Positions 44,706 through 55,948 of a stretch of DNA of 64,000 bases are shown piece by piece. Made by a program: the position numbers and the translations under genes. Within the stretch, counting starts at the first letter, position 1. Every line of letters begins with the position of its first letter. The notes under the pieces are model-generated. The model searched no databases and had not been told where the DNA came from. It saw only the letters and a list, made by a program, of their open reading frames with translations. Source of the stretch: Rhodospirillales bacterium URHD0017. GTDB taxonomy: Bacteria; Pseudomonadota; Alphaproteobacteria; Reyranellales; Reyranellaceae. The stretch is taken from positions 62,001 to 126,000 of the forward strand of contig FODP01000001.1 of NCBI GenBank assembly GCA_900110395.1, in the 5' to 3' direction.

Positions 44706-46072
44706 GCCAGCGCCGTCTCCCCGCGCTGCGCCATCGCCAGCAGCGGCCGGTCATGCAGGCGCGGCGCCACGATCTGCAGGCCGACCGGCAAGCCGTCGCG
44801 GCCGACGCCGCACGGGATCGAGATGCCGGGCACCAGGGCAAGATTGAAGAGTGGCGTGAACACGGCGTGGCCGCGCGGGCCAACCTCGCGGTTCTCGATC
44901 ACCTTGGGATGGACCTGCTCGACCGGCCAGGAGACGCAGGCCGTGGTAGGCGTGAGGAGATAGTCGTACTCGGTGAAGAACTGCGCGACGGCGCGGGCGC
45001 AGGCATCGGCGAAGCGGAAGGCGGCGACCACGTCGGTACCGGGGACGCTGCGGCCGCGCTCGATCAGGCTCGCGACATTGTCGCCGAACAGCTCCTTGTC
45101 CGTGGCGTGGCGCTCGCCATAGAGCAGGGCCGATGCCGCCTGGTTGACCGCGGAGAAGGCTGTTTCCGTCGTGCCTTCCGGCCACGTGACGTCCGCCTCC
45201 TCGATGCGCCAGCCGGCGGCACGCAGGCGGGCGATGGCCGCGTCGAACGCCGCCATCACGTCAGGGTCGACGGCGACGTCGAGGCCGAGTCGCGGACTCA
45301 CGGCGATGCGCGGACTGGATGGGGGCGGCACGTCGAGCAGCGCCACGGAGTGTGGATCGCGCCGATCGGGCCCCGCCATCACTTCGAACGCGACCTTGGC
45401 GTCGGCGACCGAGCGGCCCATCGGCGCCGTCACGCCGTAGAGCGGCCCGTAGGCGCCGCCGAACCCGAGAGGCGAGGGGATCGCGCCCGCGGAGGTCTTC
45501 AAGCCCACGACACCACAGTGCGATGCCGGCCTGCGCCCCGAGCCGCCGCCATCGGTGCCGAGCGCGATCGGCGTGAAGCCGGCAGCGAGCGCCGCCGCCG
45601 CGCCACCCGAAGAGCCGCCAGGCGTGAGCGCCGGATTCATCGGATGGCGCGTGGGACCGTAGACCTTGTTCTCGGTGTGGCCCTTGGCCGCCATCTCGGG
45701 CGTGTTGGTCATGCCGAGGAAGACGCCGCCGGCGGCCTTCAGGCGCTCGACCGCGACCGCATCGCGCGGCGGCCTGAAATCCTTCCAGAGCAGGGAGCCG
45801 TTGGTGACGCGTCGGCCCTGCACCCAGGTCGTATCCTTGACGGTATAGGGCACGCCCAGGATCGGCCCGTCGAAGCCCTGCTTACGGCGGGCGTCGACGG
45901 AGTCGGCGGCGGCGGGCGCCTCGGCGGGGTCGAAGTCCACGATGGCGGTGATCGCCTCGTTTTTCGCTTCGACGCGGCCAATGGCGGCTTCGGCCACGTC
46001 GCGCGCGCTCGTTTTGCCGGCGCGGACGGCCGATGCGATGGCGGCCGCGCCCAGATCCAGCAAATCGGTCAT
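44702..46072 (-). CDS. Amidase signature (AS) family hydrolase
   Basis: A 456-residue enzyme with the amidase Ser-cisSer-Lys triad in place: Lys79 (VPYTVKDTTW), Ser154 in the GGSSGG motif and Ser178 in GTDGGGSG. It hydrolyses amide bonds; substrate unknown, although coupling to the enolase-superfamily gene downstream (4-bp overlap) suggests joint catabolism of a compound with an amide group. ATG 46072 is used; the frame is open a further 31 codons upstream without a good ribosome-binding site. Confidence 0.9.
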   Translation of the reverse strand: MTDLLDLGAAAIASAVRAGKTSARDVAEAAIGRVEAKNEAITAIVDFDPAEAPAAADSVDARRKQGFDGPILGVPYTVKDTTWVQGRRVTNGSLLWKDFRPPRDAVAVERLKAAGGVFLGMTNTPEMAAKGHTENKVYGPTRHPMNPALTPGGSSGGAAAALAAGFTPIALGTDGGGSGRRPASHCGVVGLKTSAGAIPSPLGFGGAYGPLYGVTAPMGRSVADAKVAFEVMAGPDRRDPHSVALLDVPPPSSPRIAVSPRLGLDVAVDPDVMAAFDAAIARLRAAGWRIEEADVTWPEGTTETAFSAVNQAASALLYGERHATDKELFGDNVASLIERGRSVPGTDVVAAFRFADACARAVAQFFTEYDYLLTPTTACVSWPVEQVHPKVIENREVGPRGHAVFTPLFNLALVPGISIPCGVGRDGLPVGLQIVAPRLHDRPLLAMAQRGETALA

Positions 46073-46111
46073 AGCTTTGTCATACCGGCTGGGCCCGCGC
46101 CGTTCCAGACT

Positions 46112-46136
46112 GCAACCTAAGGCGCCGCGGACCGTA
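46112..46136 (+). promoter_or_regulatory. Weak EcfG-like site upstream of the response regulator
   Basis: GCAAC (46112-46116), 16-nt spacer, CGTA (46133-46136), 44 nt before ATG 46180. It has one mismatch in each element relative to GGAAC...CGTT. Confidence 0.3.
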
Positions 46137-46179
46137 GTTCCGACGGTCGGACCCGAAACGGGCAAGGGAGCGAGCGATC

Positions 46180-46668
46180 ATGCTGGCGCCGCGACTGCTG
46201 GAAGGCCTCAAGGTCCTGGTCGTCGAGGACAACCTGTTGCTGGCCGAAGTCACCAAGCTCCTGCTGGAGGACAGCGGCTGCCAGGTCGTCGGCCCGGCCG
46301 GCTGGCTGCAGCGCGGCCTGGAGCTGGCCGAACAGGAGTCCCTCGACGGGGCGATCCTCGACATCAACCTGCACGGCGAGATGAGCTTTCCCATCGCCGA
46401 AGTCCTGAGCACGCGCGGCGTGCCGTTCGTCTTCGTCACCGGCTACGAAGGCCGCAGCATCGTGCCGATGGCGTACCGCTCGGCGCCCCGGCTCGACAAG
46501 CCGGTAGCCGACGAACGCCTGATCGAGGTGCTGGTGGCGACGTTTACGGGCAAGCCCGTGAACAGCGACCCACAGGCGGACATGGTATTGTCGGCAGGGC
46601 ATGCCGCTGGAGAGCGATCTCTACGCGCCGGTAAAGGCGCTGCTCGAGGGACAAGGATACGTCGTTAA
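46180..46668 (+). CDS. Single-domain response regulator (FATGUY-like)
   Basis: A 162-residue receiver with acidic pocket ED at VVEDN, phospho-acceptor Asp in ILDINLHGE and switch lysine in LDKPV. The sequence PFVFVTGYEG resembles the FAT-GUY motif of alphaproteobacterial receivers linked to the general stress response, and PhyR here has a similar FVTGYPE. No output domain follows. The C-terminal ~23 residues overlap the downstream DUF2161 gene by 68 bp in a different frame. A weak EcfG-like site lies upstream. Confidence 0.8.
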   Translation: MLAPRLLEGLKVLVVEDNLLLAEVTKLLLEDSGCQVVGPAGWLQRGLELAEQESLDGAILDINLHGEMSFPIAEVLSTRGVPFVFVTGYEGRSIVPMAYRSAPRLDKPVADERLIEVLVATFTGKPVNSDPQADMVLSAGHAAGERSLRAGKGAARGTRIRR

Positions 46669-47257
46669 GGGCGAGGTGCGCGGCTGCGACGTGGTCGCCG
46701 TGCGCGGCGAGGAGCCGCCGGTGATCGTCGAGCTGAAGCGCGTGTTCGGCCTCAGCCTGGTCCTGCAGGGCGTCGATCGCCTGGCGATCAGCGACCGCGT
46801 CTATCTCGCGGTCGGCCAGTGGCCCAAGCAGATGAAGAACGTGAAGAAGCTCTGCCGTCGCCTCGGGCTCGGCCTGCTGGTGGTGGCGCGCGAGCGGGCC
46901 GACGTCGTGCTCGATCCGCTGCCCTACAAGCCCCGGGCCAACAAGCGCAAGGCCGGCCGGCTGCTCGGCGAGCATCGCCGCCGCGTCGGCGATCCCAACC
47001 TCGGCGGCAGCGCCATGCGCGCGCCCCTGATGACGGCCTATCGCCAGGAGGCGTTGCGCTGCGCCGAGCTTTTGGCGTGCCATGGGCCGATGGCTCCCAA
47101 GGCCCTGCGTGCGGCCGGCGACGTGCCCAACGCCGCCAAGATCCTGCGCCACGACCACTATGGTTGGTTCGAGCGCGTCAGTCGCGGTATCTACGCCCTC
47201 ACGCCGCTGGGACGCACCGGTCTCGTGACGTTTGGGGGAAAGAGCCTGTCGGCATGA
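46601..47257 (+). CDS. DUF2161 family, predicted PD-(D/E)XK nuclease-like protein
   Basis: A 218-residue protein. The N-terminal half has D30 (GCDVVAVR), then IVELK (E44, K46), the D-(x)n-E-x-K arrangement of PD-(D/E)XK nucleases, as noted for DUF2161. The C-terminal half (AYRQEALRCAELLACHGPMA, RGIYALTPLG) looks like a winged-helix domain. The start lies inside the response regulator gene (68-bp overlap) and the stop overlaps the methyltransferase ATG. Confidence 0.8.
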   Translation: MPLESDLYAPVKALLEGQGYVVKGEVRGCDVVAVRGEEPPVIVELKRVFGLSLVLQGVDRLAISDRVYLAVGQWPKQMKNVKKLCRRLGLGLLVVARERADVVLDPLPYKPRANKRKAGRLLGEHRRRVGDPNLGGSAMRAPLMTAYRQEALRCAELLACHGPMAPKALRAAGDVPNAAKILRHDHYGWFERVSRGIYALTPLGRTGLVTFGGKSLSA

Positions 47258-48189
47258 AGGCACGCGCACTGAAGACGCTGGCGAAGAGTGGATGGCACCG
47301 TTCGTTCGCGCTCCTGCAACGTGTCGGCATCAACGTTCTGCCCGAGCACTTCTATTCCTGCGTTCCGGATCTCGGCGATCTCGGCCGCCGCACCGACTGG
47401 CGCCGGCCGAGGAGCATGTACGGCATCAATCAGCGCAGCATCGATGATCAACTCGCGCTGCTCGGCGAATGGATCATCCCGCACGGCGACTACCTGCGCG
47501 GCCATGGTGTTCACCAAGGCGCCATCCAGGGCGGCGGTGCGGACGGCGGATATGGCGAGATCGAAGCCGACGTGCTGTTCGGCTTCGTTGCCAGCCGCAA
47601 GCCCCGCCGGGTCATGCAGATCGGTTGCGGCGTCAGCACGGCCGTGATGCTGATGGCGGCGGCAAAGGCCGACTACAGGCCGGAGATTGTCTGCATCGAA
47701 CCCTTTCCCAGCGCCTACCTGCGTGAGGCCGAGAGCAAGGGGCTGGTGAGGCTCGTGGTCGAGCCGGCGCAGACCGTCGACTTCAACGTCATTGCCGACC
47801 TCGGCGAGGACGATCTGCTGTTCGTCGATTCGACCCATGCCGTCAAACCCGGCAGCGAAGTGAACTATCTGATCCATGAAGTGCTGCCCCGGTTGCGCCC
47901 CGGTGTATGGGTGCATTTCCACGATATCTATTTCCCCTACGACTACGCGCGTAACACGCTCGGTGGCGATCTCTTCTTCCCGCAGGAAAGCAGCCTGCTC
48001 TACGCCTTCCTGAGCGGTAACGCGCGCTATCGCGTCGAGGCGAGCCTCAGCATGGTCCATTATGCCGCGCCCGATGGCTTGAAGCGGCTGATCCCGGCCT
48101 ATCAACCGAACGAGCAGGCCGACGGTCTGGGGGGCACCGGCGGCAAGCACTTCCCGAGCGCGGCGTGGCTACGCTGCCTCACCCCGTAA
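47254..48189 (+). CDS. Class I SAM-dependent methyltransferase
   Basis: A 311-residue protein with a methyltransferase core: VMQIGCGVSTAVMLMAA (motif I-like, residues ~128-145), IVCIEPFPS, DLLFVDSTHAVK and a FHDIYFPYDY segment, as in the Methyltransf_24 group. Substrate unknown. It overlaps the DUF2161 stop (ATGA), so the response regulator, nuclease-like and methyltransferase genes form a tightly coupled set. Confidence 0.82.
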   Translation: MKARALKTLAKSGWHRSFALLQRVGINVLPEHFYSCVPDLGDLGRRTDWRRPRSMYGINQRSIDDQLALLGEWIIPHGDYLRGHGVHQGAIQGGGADGGYGEIEADVLFGFVASRKPRRVMQIGCGVSTAVMLMAAAKADYRPEIVCIEPFPSAYLREAESKGLVRLVVEPAQTVDFNVIADLGEDDLLFVDSTHAVKPGSEVNYLIHEVLPRLRPGVWVHFHDIYFPYDYARNTLGGDLFFPQESSLLYAFLSGNARYRVEASLSMVHYAAPDGLKRLIPAYQPNEQADGLGGTGGKHFPSAAWLRCLTP

Positions 48190-48234
48190 CGTCAGGGCTG
48201 CAACCACCAGGCCTGTGGTGCATTATCCAGCGCA

Positions 48235-49203
48235 ATGCGCACGCTCGAGATCAGTCACCGCACGCGATACGAATATTCGGAGCCGGTGACGCTGGGCGAG
48301 CATCGCCTGATGTTCCGGCCGCGCGACAGCCATGATCTGCGGCTCCTGCGCACGGGCCTGACGATCGAACCTGCAGCGTCGGTGCGCTGGATCCACGATG
48401 CGTTCGGCAACTCGATCGCAATTGCGACGTTCAACGGCAGCACCGCGGCGCTCGAGCTCAACAGCACCATCTGTCTGGAACATTTCGCTTTGCCCCTCGC
48501 GCTGCCGCCGATCGAGGAATACGCCCTCAAGCTGCCGTTCAGCTACCTCGCAGAGGAAGCGCCCGACCTGGCGCGCTATGTCGAGCGCCACTATCCCGAC
48601 CCCAACGCCATTCTCAGTAGCTGGACCAAGCAGTTCATGGAAAGCGAGGAGGGGACGCCTGAGACTTTCGCCACGCTCACGCGCATGTGCAAGGGCATCC
48701 AGGAAAGCCTGACGTACGCCATGCGCTTCGAGCCCGGCACGCAGCCACCGGCGGTTACCCTGGAGACCGGCACCGGCACCTGCCGCGACTATGCTTTGCT
48801 GATGATGGAGGGCGCGCGGGCCCTCGGCCTCGCGGCCCGTTTCGTCACCGGCTATCTCTACGATCCGGCGCTCGACGATGCTGCAGGCGGCGACGCCCGG
48901 CCGGCGTTCCCGCATGCCTGGATGGAAGTCTACCTGCCGGGTGCCGGTTGGGTGGAGTTCGACCCGACCAATGGCATTATCGGCACCGAGCGGTTGATCC
49001 GCGTCGCCGTTGGCCGCGACCCGGAGCAGGCCATGCCGATCAAAGGCACGTTTACCGGGGCGGCCCACGTCACCACCAACGCCACGGTGGACGTGCAGGT
49101 CAGGACATTGGCGGCGGCCCCGGCAGCATTGGCGTCCGCTGCGCCGCCGGCGCAGGCAACCACGTCACTTGGCACCGCTGCGCTCGATCCGTCCAAGACC
49201 TGA
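48235..49203 (+). CDS. Transglutaminase-like family protein
   Basis: A 322-residue protein with an N-terminal beta domain (HRTRYEYSEPVTLGEHRLMFRP-type start) and a transglutaminase core whose triad is Cys in TGTCRDYA (~182), His in FPHAWMEVY (~225) and Asp in EFDPTNG (~243). Bacterial members are usually cytoplasmic proteases or hydrolases; substrate unknown. The last ~45 residues are an Ala/Pro-rich tail. Confidence 0.9.
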   Translation: MRTLEISHRTRYEYSEPVTLGEHRLMFRPRDSHDLRLLRTGLTIEPAASVRWIHDAFGNSIAIATFNGSTAALELNSTICLEHFALPLALPPIEEYALKLPFSYLAEEAPDLARYVERHYPDPNAILSSWTKQFMESEEGTPETFATLTRMCKGIQESLTYAMRFEPGTQPPAVTLETGTGTCRDYALLMMEGARALGLAARFVTGYLYDPALDDAAGGDARPAFPHAWMEVYLPGAGWVEFDPTNGIIGTERLIRVAVGRDPEQAMPIKGTFTGAAHVTTNATVDVQVRTLAAAPAALASAAPPAQATTSLGTAALDPSKT

Positions 49204-49314
49204 CCCTCTGCACATGTCTTTGACGGGCATTCGCCGATAATTTCAGGTAGGATGCGATTAAGTCCGGTGCTAAGCCGGCGCGCGATCGATACCAACGAGG
49301 AAAGATCGACCGTT

Positions 49315-50016
49315 GTGAACGCAATGACTTGGGTCCTGCGCGGCCTTCTCGGCGTCGGCGGGGCCATCGTGGCTTTCGTGGCCTGGCCGGTGGCCAATGG
49401 CGCCTGGCAGGCACAGAAGGCCGACGCTGTCGTCTCCGAGCTGCGTACCGGCCAGGCGCTCGACCTTGTCAGCGTGCAGGCCGGCATCGCTGCTCTCGAC
49501 CGCGCCGTCGCGGCCGATCCGGTGGCTGGCCGCCGGCTCGGACGCTCCGAGCTGTTGGCTGGTGCGGCGCTCACCACCGACCTGCCCGCAACCAGGGAGC
49601 AGCGCGCCGAATGGATGAAGCAGGCGCAGGCCGATCTCGACTTCGGACTGGGCAACGCGCCGGCCCGCGGCGTCGGCTGGGCGCGCCTCGCCGCCGCCCG
49701 CCAGGCGCTCGAGGGCACCTCGGCCAAGGTGGTTGCCGCGTTGATGATGTCGATCGACGTGGCGCCGATGATGCAATCGCTGTGGTCCAGTCGCCTTCAG
49801 CTCATCCTCGACAACTGGCAGTATTTCACGCCCAAGGAGCGCGAGGGTATCGCCGCCTACGTGGTCGTGACCTGGCGGGCAAGCCGCGACCGGCGCTGGA
49901 TCGCACTCGCGATTCGCTCGCCGATCGACGAACTCTTTGTTCGCTATTTCGTGCGTGACGAGCCAAACGCCCAGGAGGAGCTGACTCAATGGCTCACGCG
50001 CCTGAGGAAGAAGTAG
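49315..50016 (+). CDS. Hypothetical membrane-anchored helical protein preceding the Wzy_C gene
   Basis: About 233 residues: a transmembrane segment near the N-terminus (VLRGLLGVGGAIVAFVAW), then a helical region without an obvious repeat. No family recognised; TPR-like helices are possible. GTG 49315 with GAGGAAAG 10 nt upstream is preferred; ATG 49324 is close behind. Its 3' end overlaps the O-antigen ligase-like gene by 28 bp, which suggests a linked role in polysaccharide synthesis. Confidence 0.6.
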   Translation: MNAMTWVLRGLLGVGGAIVAFVAWPVANGAWQAQKADAVVSELRTGQALDLVSVQAGIAALDRAVAADPVAGRRLGRSELLAGAALTTDLPATREQRAEWMKQAQADLDFGLGNAPARGVGWARLAAARQALEGTSAKVVAALMMSIDVAPMMQSLWSSRLQLILDNWQYFTPKEREGIAAYVVVTWRASRDRRWIALAIRSPIDELFVRYFVRDEPNAQEELTQWLTRLRKK

Positions 50017-51497
50017 TCTTCGACACAGACGTGCGCGTCGAGCGCCGCCGCGGTCCGCTGGTGGTGCTGCGCGGGCTTGCCGACTGGTCGGTGGCGGCGC
50101 TGTTCTTCGCTGTGGTGTCGTTTGCCGCCTTGCCGATGGGCGGCAATCGCGATTGGGCGTGGGCGCCGATTGCCGTGATCGTGGGCGCGCTCGCCGTCCT
50201 CGTCGCTGCCGGGGTGGGAGCCAGCAAAGGGTTCGAGGTGAGCGCGGCCGAGCGCAAGCCGCTGCTGGCGCTTGTCGCCTGCTTTGCCCTGTTCGTCCTG
50301 TTCGGACTCTTCCAGATGTCGACCATGGCGCCGTCGTCGACAACCGCCTGGCTCTATGACGCGGCCGCCCGCCTGCTGGGCAGCGCCCACGCGCCGGTGC
50401 CCGATCTCGCGATCGATGCGGCACGCAACACGCTGCTGAAATGCCTGAGCTGCGGCGCGATTTTCCTGATCGCCCGCGCCCTCTGCCGCGACCGCGACCG
50501 CGCGCGGCTGCTGCTCGTGATGTTCGTCGCCGGCGCCATCCTGGTCGTGGCCTATGGCGTGCTGATGCAGGTGACGACGCACTCCTGCTATCTCGGCAGC
50601 TATCTCAAGAAAGTCGGCGCTTATGAGACGACGGACCGCTGCGTGATGTCGGGCACGTTCGTCAGCAGCAATTCGTTCGGCTGCTACTGCGGCATGGGCA
50701 TGGTGGCGGCCATGGCGTTGATCTTCGCCGGCCGCCGCCGCAAGGGCGACCAGCCCTACGGATATGACGAGGATGATGAGGAAGGTATCGTCGCGTCGCT
50801 GACCGGCTTTCGCGTGACCATGCTGGCGGTCTGCCTCCTGTTGCTGGGCGGCCTCTTGTACTCGGCGTCGCGCGCCGGGCTTGCCGCCACCCTGGCCAGC
50901 GCCGCCGCCCTTACGGTGCTGATGCTGCGCGGCCGCTGGCGCTCGCGACCGGACCTGGTGCGCATCTTCGTGGCGATCAGCGTCGTCGTCGGCATCATCG
51001 TGCTGGTGATCGCGGGCAACACCATCGTCGACAAGGCGATGCGCGCCAGCGACGGCGGCGATCGCATGCAGATCTGGCGGGCCTCGCTGCAGGCCGTGCG
51101 GATGTCGCCGTGGCTGGGCTGGGGGCTCGGCAGCTTCGCCGACATCTATGCCATCGTGCAGCCGATGACCCTGCCGATCCCGAACGATCTTGCCCACTCA
51201 ACGCCGCTCGAAACCATGGTCGAGGTCGGCGTGCCGATGGCCGTGGTCAGCTTTGCCATCGTGTTCATCCCGTGGGGCGTGTCGCTCTACGGCGCGCTGA
51301 CGCGGCGGCGGGCGCATCGCTACCTTCCCGGGGCTGCCTTTGCCGTTGCCGCCGTGCCGATCCTTCATTCCGTGGTCGATTTCAGCCTGCAGATGCCGGC
51401 CATCGGCTTCGTGGTCAGCGCCCTCATGGGCATGGGCTGGGCCCAAGCATTTGGTCGCAGGGAAAGATCTCGTGGTGACTTTACCCCTTGGGAGTAA
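49989..51497 (+). CDS. O-antigen ligase/polymerase family protein (Wzy_C)
   Basis: A 502-residue polytopic membrane protein with around ten hydrophobic segments. The Wzy_C domain is marked by ASRAGLAATLASAAALT (~300) and a periplasmic loop with NDLAHSTPLETMVEVG (~400), the H-x-x-x-L-E pattern of O-antigen ligases/polymerases. GGAGG precedes ATG 49989. It probably joins or polymerises the surface glycan made by the following genes. Confidence 0.9.
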   Translation: MAHAPEEEVVFDTDVRVERRRGPLVVLRGLADWSVAALFFAVVSFAALPMGGNRDWAWAPIAVIVGALAVLVAAGVGASKGFEVSAAERKPLLALVACFALFVLFGLFQMSTMAPSSTTAWLYDAAARLLGSAHAPVPDLAIDAARNTLLKCLSCGAIFLIARALCRDRDRARLLLVMFVAGAILVVAYGVLMQVTTHSCYLGSYLKKVGAYETTDRCVMSGTFVSSNSFGCYCGMGMVAAMALIFAGRRRKGDQPYGYDEDDEEGIVASLTGFRVTMLAVCLLLLGGLLYSASRAGLAATLASAAALTVLMLRGRWRSRPDLVRIFVAISVVVGIIVLVIAGNTIVDKAMRASDGGDRMQIWRASLQAVRMSPWLGWGLGSFADIYAIVQPMTLPIPNDLAHSTPLETMVEVGVPMAVVSFAIVFIPWGVSLYGALTRRRAHRYLPGAAFAVAAVPILHSVVDFSLQMPAIGFVVSALMGMGWAQAFGRRERSRGDFTPWE

Positions 51498-51636
51498 TTC
51501 AACTATACTCATTATGGGTGCAAAGAGTATGCTTGGGGTGCACTCGTCGAAGCAGGTAATTGCATGATGCGGGGGTGGGCGGTTGCCCGCCAACCCCTCG
51601 CAGGTCGGCGTGGCAATGGACGTGGGAGGGCGTGGC

Positions 51637-52956
51637 GTGCGCAGAGCGATGCCGGTCGGGGCGGAGGCCCCGTCGGTCGAACGTCCGCTGAATGGCTCGC
51701 GGGCGATGCGGTCAGCGCCGCAGCGCTTCGTCGAGACGTGGATCGATGCCATCGTCGGCTTCCTGTTCTGCGTCGTGATGCCGATTCCGATCTATGCCAC
51801 CGGCGAGCCGTTCGCCGGCGAGCTCGGCGGCACCGAGTTCACCATCATCGCCACGGCGCTGGGCTATTCGGTGGTGTGGTACTGCGGCCGCCGGCTCGAC
51901 GCCTTTCCGCGCGCTACCCTGCAGGGCAATATCGGTTACGTGGCACCGATCGCCGTTCTCACCTACGCCCTGATCGCCGCCCTCCTGCTGCTGCTGCGCA
52001 TCGAATATTCCCGCATCCAGTTCTTCGGTTCGGGCATCCTGACCCTGCTGTGGATGGCGAGCGTGGCGCAGCTTCGTTCGCGTTACCTGATCCGCAACTA
52101 CGCGGTGATGCCGCGCTCTTCCATTGCCGACATGCCGGTCCTTGCGACCTGCCGATGGCTCGATTTCGACGATGTGCAGGACCTCGGCATGCGCGTCGAC
52201 GCCATCGTTGCCGATCTTGGCGCTGATCTCGGCGAAGGGCGGCTCGCCGCCCTGGCGGACGCTGCGATCGCCGGCGTGCCGGTGCTCGATCGGCGCTACA
52301 TCGTCGAGACGATGACCGGTCGCACGCCGCTCGGCGGGCTGACGCCCAACGAATTCGGCGCCCTGCTGCCGTCGCGCCAGTATCTCGTCGTGCGGCGTAT
52401 CATCGAACTCGCTCTCACCGTGCTGTTGCTGCCGGTGTTGTTGCCGGTACTACTGATCGTAGCGGCGACGGTGCGGCTGGACAGTTCCGGGCCGGTCTTC
52501 TTCGTGCAGACCCGCATCGGCCGTCGCGGCCAGCCGTTCCGCATGATCAAGTTCCGCACCATGTTCCACGGCGCCGGCGGGCCGAGCTTCACCTCCACCG
52601 TCGATCCGCGTGTCACCCGGGTCGGCGGTTTCCTGCGCCAGTGCCGCCTCGACGAGCTGCCGCAGCTCTTCAATATCCTGCGCGGCGACATGAGCTGGGT
52701 CGGACCGCGCCCGGAGGCGGCGTCGCTGGAGCAGGGCTATGTGCGCGACATCGAGCACTTCGCGCTGCGCGGCATCGTGCGGCCGGGCGTGACGGGCTGG
52801 GCCCAGATCAATCAGGGCTATGCGCACGCGCCCGACGAGATGCGCTCCAAGCTGGAATACGATCTCTACTACCTCAAGCACTGCTCGCTATGGCTTGATC
52901 TCGTGATCGTGTTGCGTACCTTTGCCGTGGTTTTCCGCGGCACCGGTGCGCGTTAA
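51637..52956 (+). CDS. Initiating sugar-phosphate transferase (polyprenyl glycosylphosphotransferase)
   Basis: About 439 residues. Four or five N-terminal transmembrane segments, a central cytosolic CoA-binding-like part, a further helix (ELALTVLLLPVLLPVLLIVA) and the catalytic bacterial sugar transferase domain: RIGRRGQPFRMIKFRTM, LRQCRLDELPQLFNILRGDM, SWVGPRPE and PGVTGWAQINQGY. It transfers a sugar phosphate to undecaprenyl phosphate to start the repeat unit. GTG 51637 follows GGGAGGG by 6 nt; ATG 51649, 51616 and TTG 51583 are other choices. Confidence 0.93.
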   Translation: MRRAMPVGAEAPSVERPLNGSRAMRSAPQRFVETWIDAIVGFLFCVVMPIPIYATGEPFAGELGGTEFTIIATALGYSVVWYCGRRLDAFPRATLQGNIGYVAPIAVLTYALIAALLLLLRIEYSRIQFFGSGILTLLWMASVAQLRSRYLIRNYAVMPRSSIADMPVLATCRWLDFDDVQDLGMRVDAIVADLGADLGEGRLAALADAAIAGVPVLDRRYIVETMTGRTPLGGLTPNEFGALLPSRQYLVVRRIIELALTVLLLPVLLPVLLIVAATVRLDSSGPVFFVQTRIGRRGQPFRMIKFRTMFHGAGGPSFTSTVDPRVTRVGGFLRQCRLDELPQLFNILRGDMSWVGPRPEAASLEQGYVRDIEHFALRGIVRPGVTGWAQINQGYAHAPDEMRSKLEYDLYYLKHCSLWLDLVIVLRTFAVVFRGTGAR

Positions 52957-52984
52957 CAGTCGCCGCGACCTCGCGAGCAAAATC

Positions 52985-54835
<1,851 letters not shown>

Positions 54836-54841
54836 CGCCAG

Positions 54842-55948
54842 ATGACCGTCCGCATCCTGGCCCTGGTTGGCGACGCCTTCGGCGCACGCGGCGGGATCGC
54901 GCGTTACAACCGCGACCTGTTCACCGCGCTCGCCGCGGCCGGCGCGGAAATCCTCGTTTTGCCCCGGCTTGGCGACGCGGCGGGCATCGCGCTGCCTGCC
55001 GGCGTGCGCCAGCGGCCGGCGATTCTCGGCCGCTTGCGGTTCTCGCTCGTTTCGCTGTGGACGGCGTGGCGCTATCGTCCGGTCGATGTCGTATTTTGTG
55101 GACATGTCTACATGGCGCCGCTGGCCGCCTGGCTGGCGCGGCTGTTGGGCGCCCGCTACTGGCTGCAGGCCCACGGGGCGGAGGTGTGGCGAGACCGCCG
55201 CGCTGTCGTGCGCCGGGCCATCGAAGCGGCCGACCAGGTGACCACGGTCAGCCGCGGCACGCGCAAGAGCCTGTTGGGCTGGGTCGATCTTGCGCCCGAG
55301 CGCGTGCGTGTTCTTCCCAACACCGTCGACGCGCGCTTCACGCCGGGACCGCCGTCGACGGCGCTGCACGAGCGTCTGCGGCTCGGGCCGGGCCCGGTCC
55401 TGCTCGCCGTCGGCCGCCTGGCGGCGAGTGAACGCTACAAGGGCCATGAACTGGTGTTCGCGGCCCTGCCGGCGTTGCGCGCCCGCTTCCCCGGCATCGT
55501 TCACGTCGTGGCCGGCGACGGCGACGATCGCGCCCGCCTGGAGGCGCGCGCCCGCGAGTTCGCCGGCGAGGGCGCCGTGCGCTTTCTCGGTTACGTGCCC
55601 GACGAGGATCTGCCGGATCTCTATCGCCTGGCCGACCTCTTCGTCATGCCGAGCTCGGAAGAGGGCTTTGGCATCGTCTACCTCGAGGCCGCTGCCTGTG
55701 GGCTGCGGGTGATCGGTGGCGCCGGCGGTGGCAGCAGCGATGCCGTTCCCGACGAGCGGGTCGGGGAACTCGTCGATCCGGGCGACGTCGATGGCCTGGT
55801 CGAGGCCGTGACGAGGCTGTTGCGGCAGGGGCCAGCCGACGCCGCGGCGATCGAGCCCTACCGTCGACCGCATTTTGTCGCCGGCGCGCAGCTCCTGCTC
55901 GCTCGCCTTCTGGCCCAGCCCCGTCGTATGACGGCGCAACATGAGTAG
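54842..55948 (+). CDS. Glycosyltransferase family 4
   Basis: A 368-residue GT-B enzyme: N-terminal FGARGGIARYNRDL, linker AVGRLAASERYKGHE, and the donor site motif MPSSEEGFGIVYLEAAACGL near residue 275, with E-x7-E. Adds a sugar to the growing repeat unit; donor unknown. It starts 6 bp after asnB and overlaps the ABC permease gene by 8 bp. Confidence 0.92.
   Translation: MTVRILALVGDAFGARGGIARYNRDLFTALAAAGAEILVLPRLGDAAGIALPAGVRQRPAILGRLRFSLVSLWTAWRYRPVDVVFCGHVYMAPLAAWLARLLGARYWLQAHGAEVWRDRRAVVRRAIEAADQVTTVSRGTRKSLLGWVDLAPERVRVLPNTVDARFTPGPPSTALHERLRLGPGPVLLAVGRLAASERYKGHELVFAALPALRARFPGIVHVVAGDGDDRARLEARAREFAGEGAVRFLGYVPDEDLPDLYRLADLFVMPSSEEGFGIVYLEAAACGLRVIGGAGGGSSDAVPDERVGELVDPGDVDGLVEAVTRLLRQGPADAAAIEPYRRPHFVAGAQLLLARLLAQPRRMTAQHE

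Noticed and set aside
48200..48224. GCAAC-N16-CATT upstream of the transglutaminase gene as an EcfG site
   Set aside because: The -10 has a mismatch and would leave almost no leader before the ATG; the site overlaps a local palindrome.
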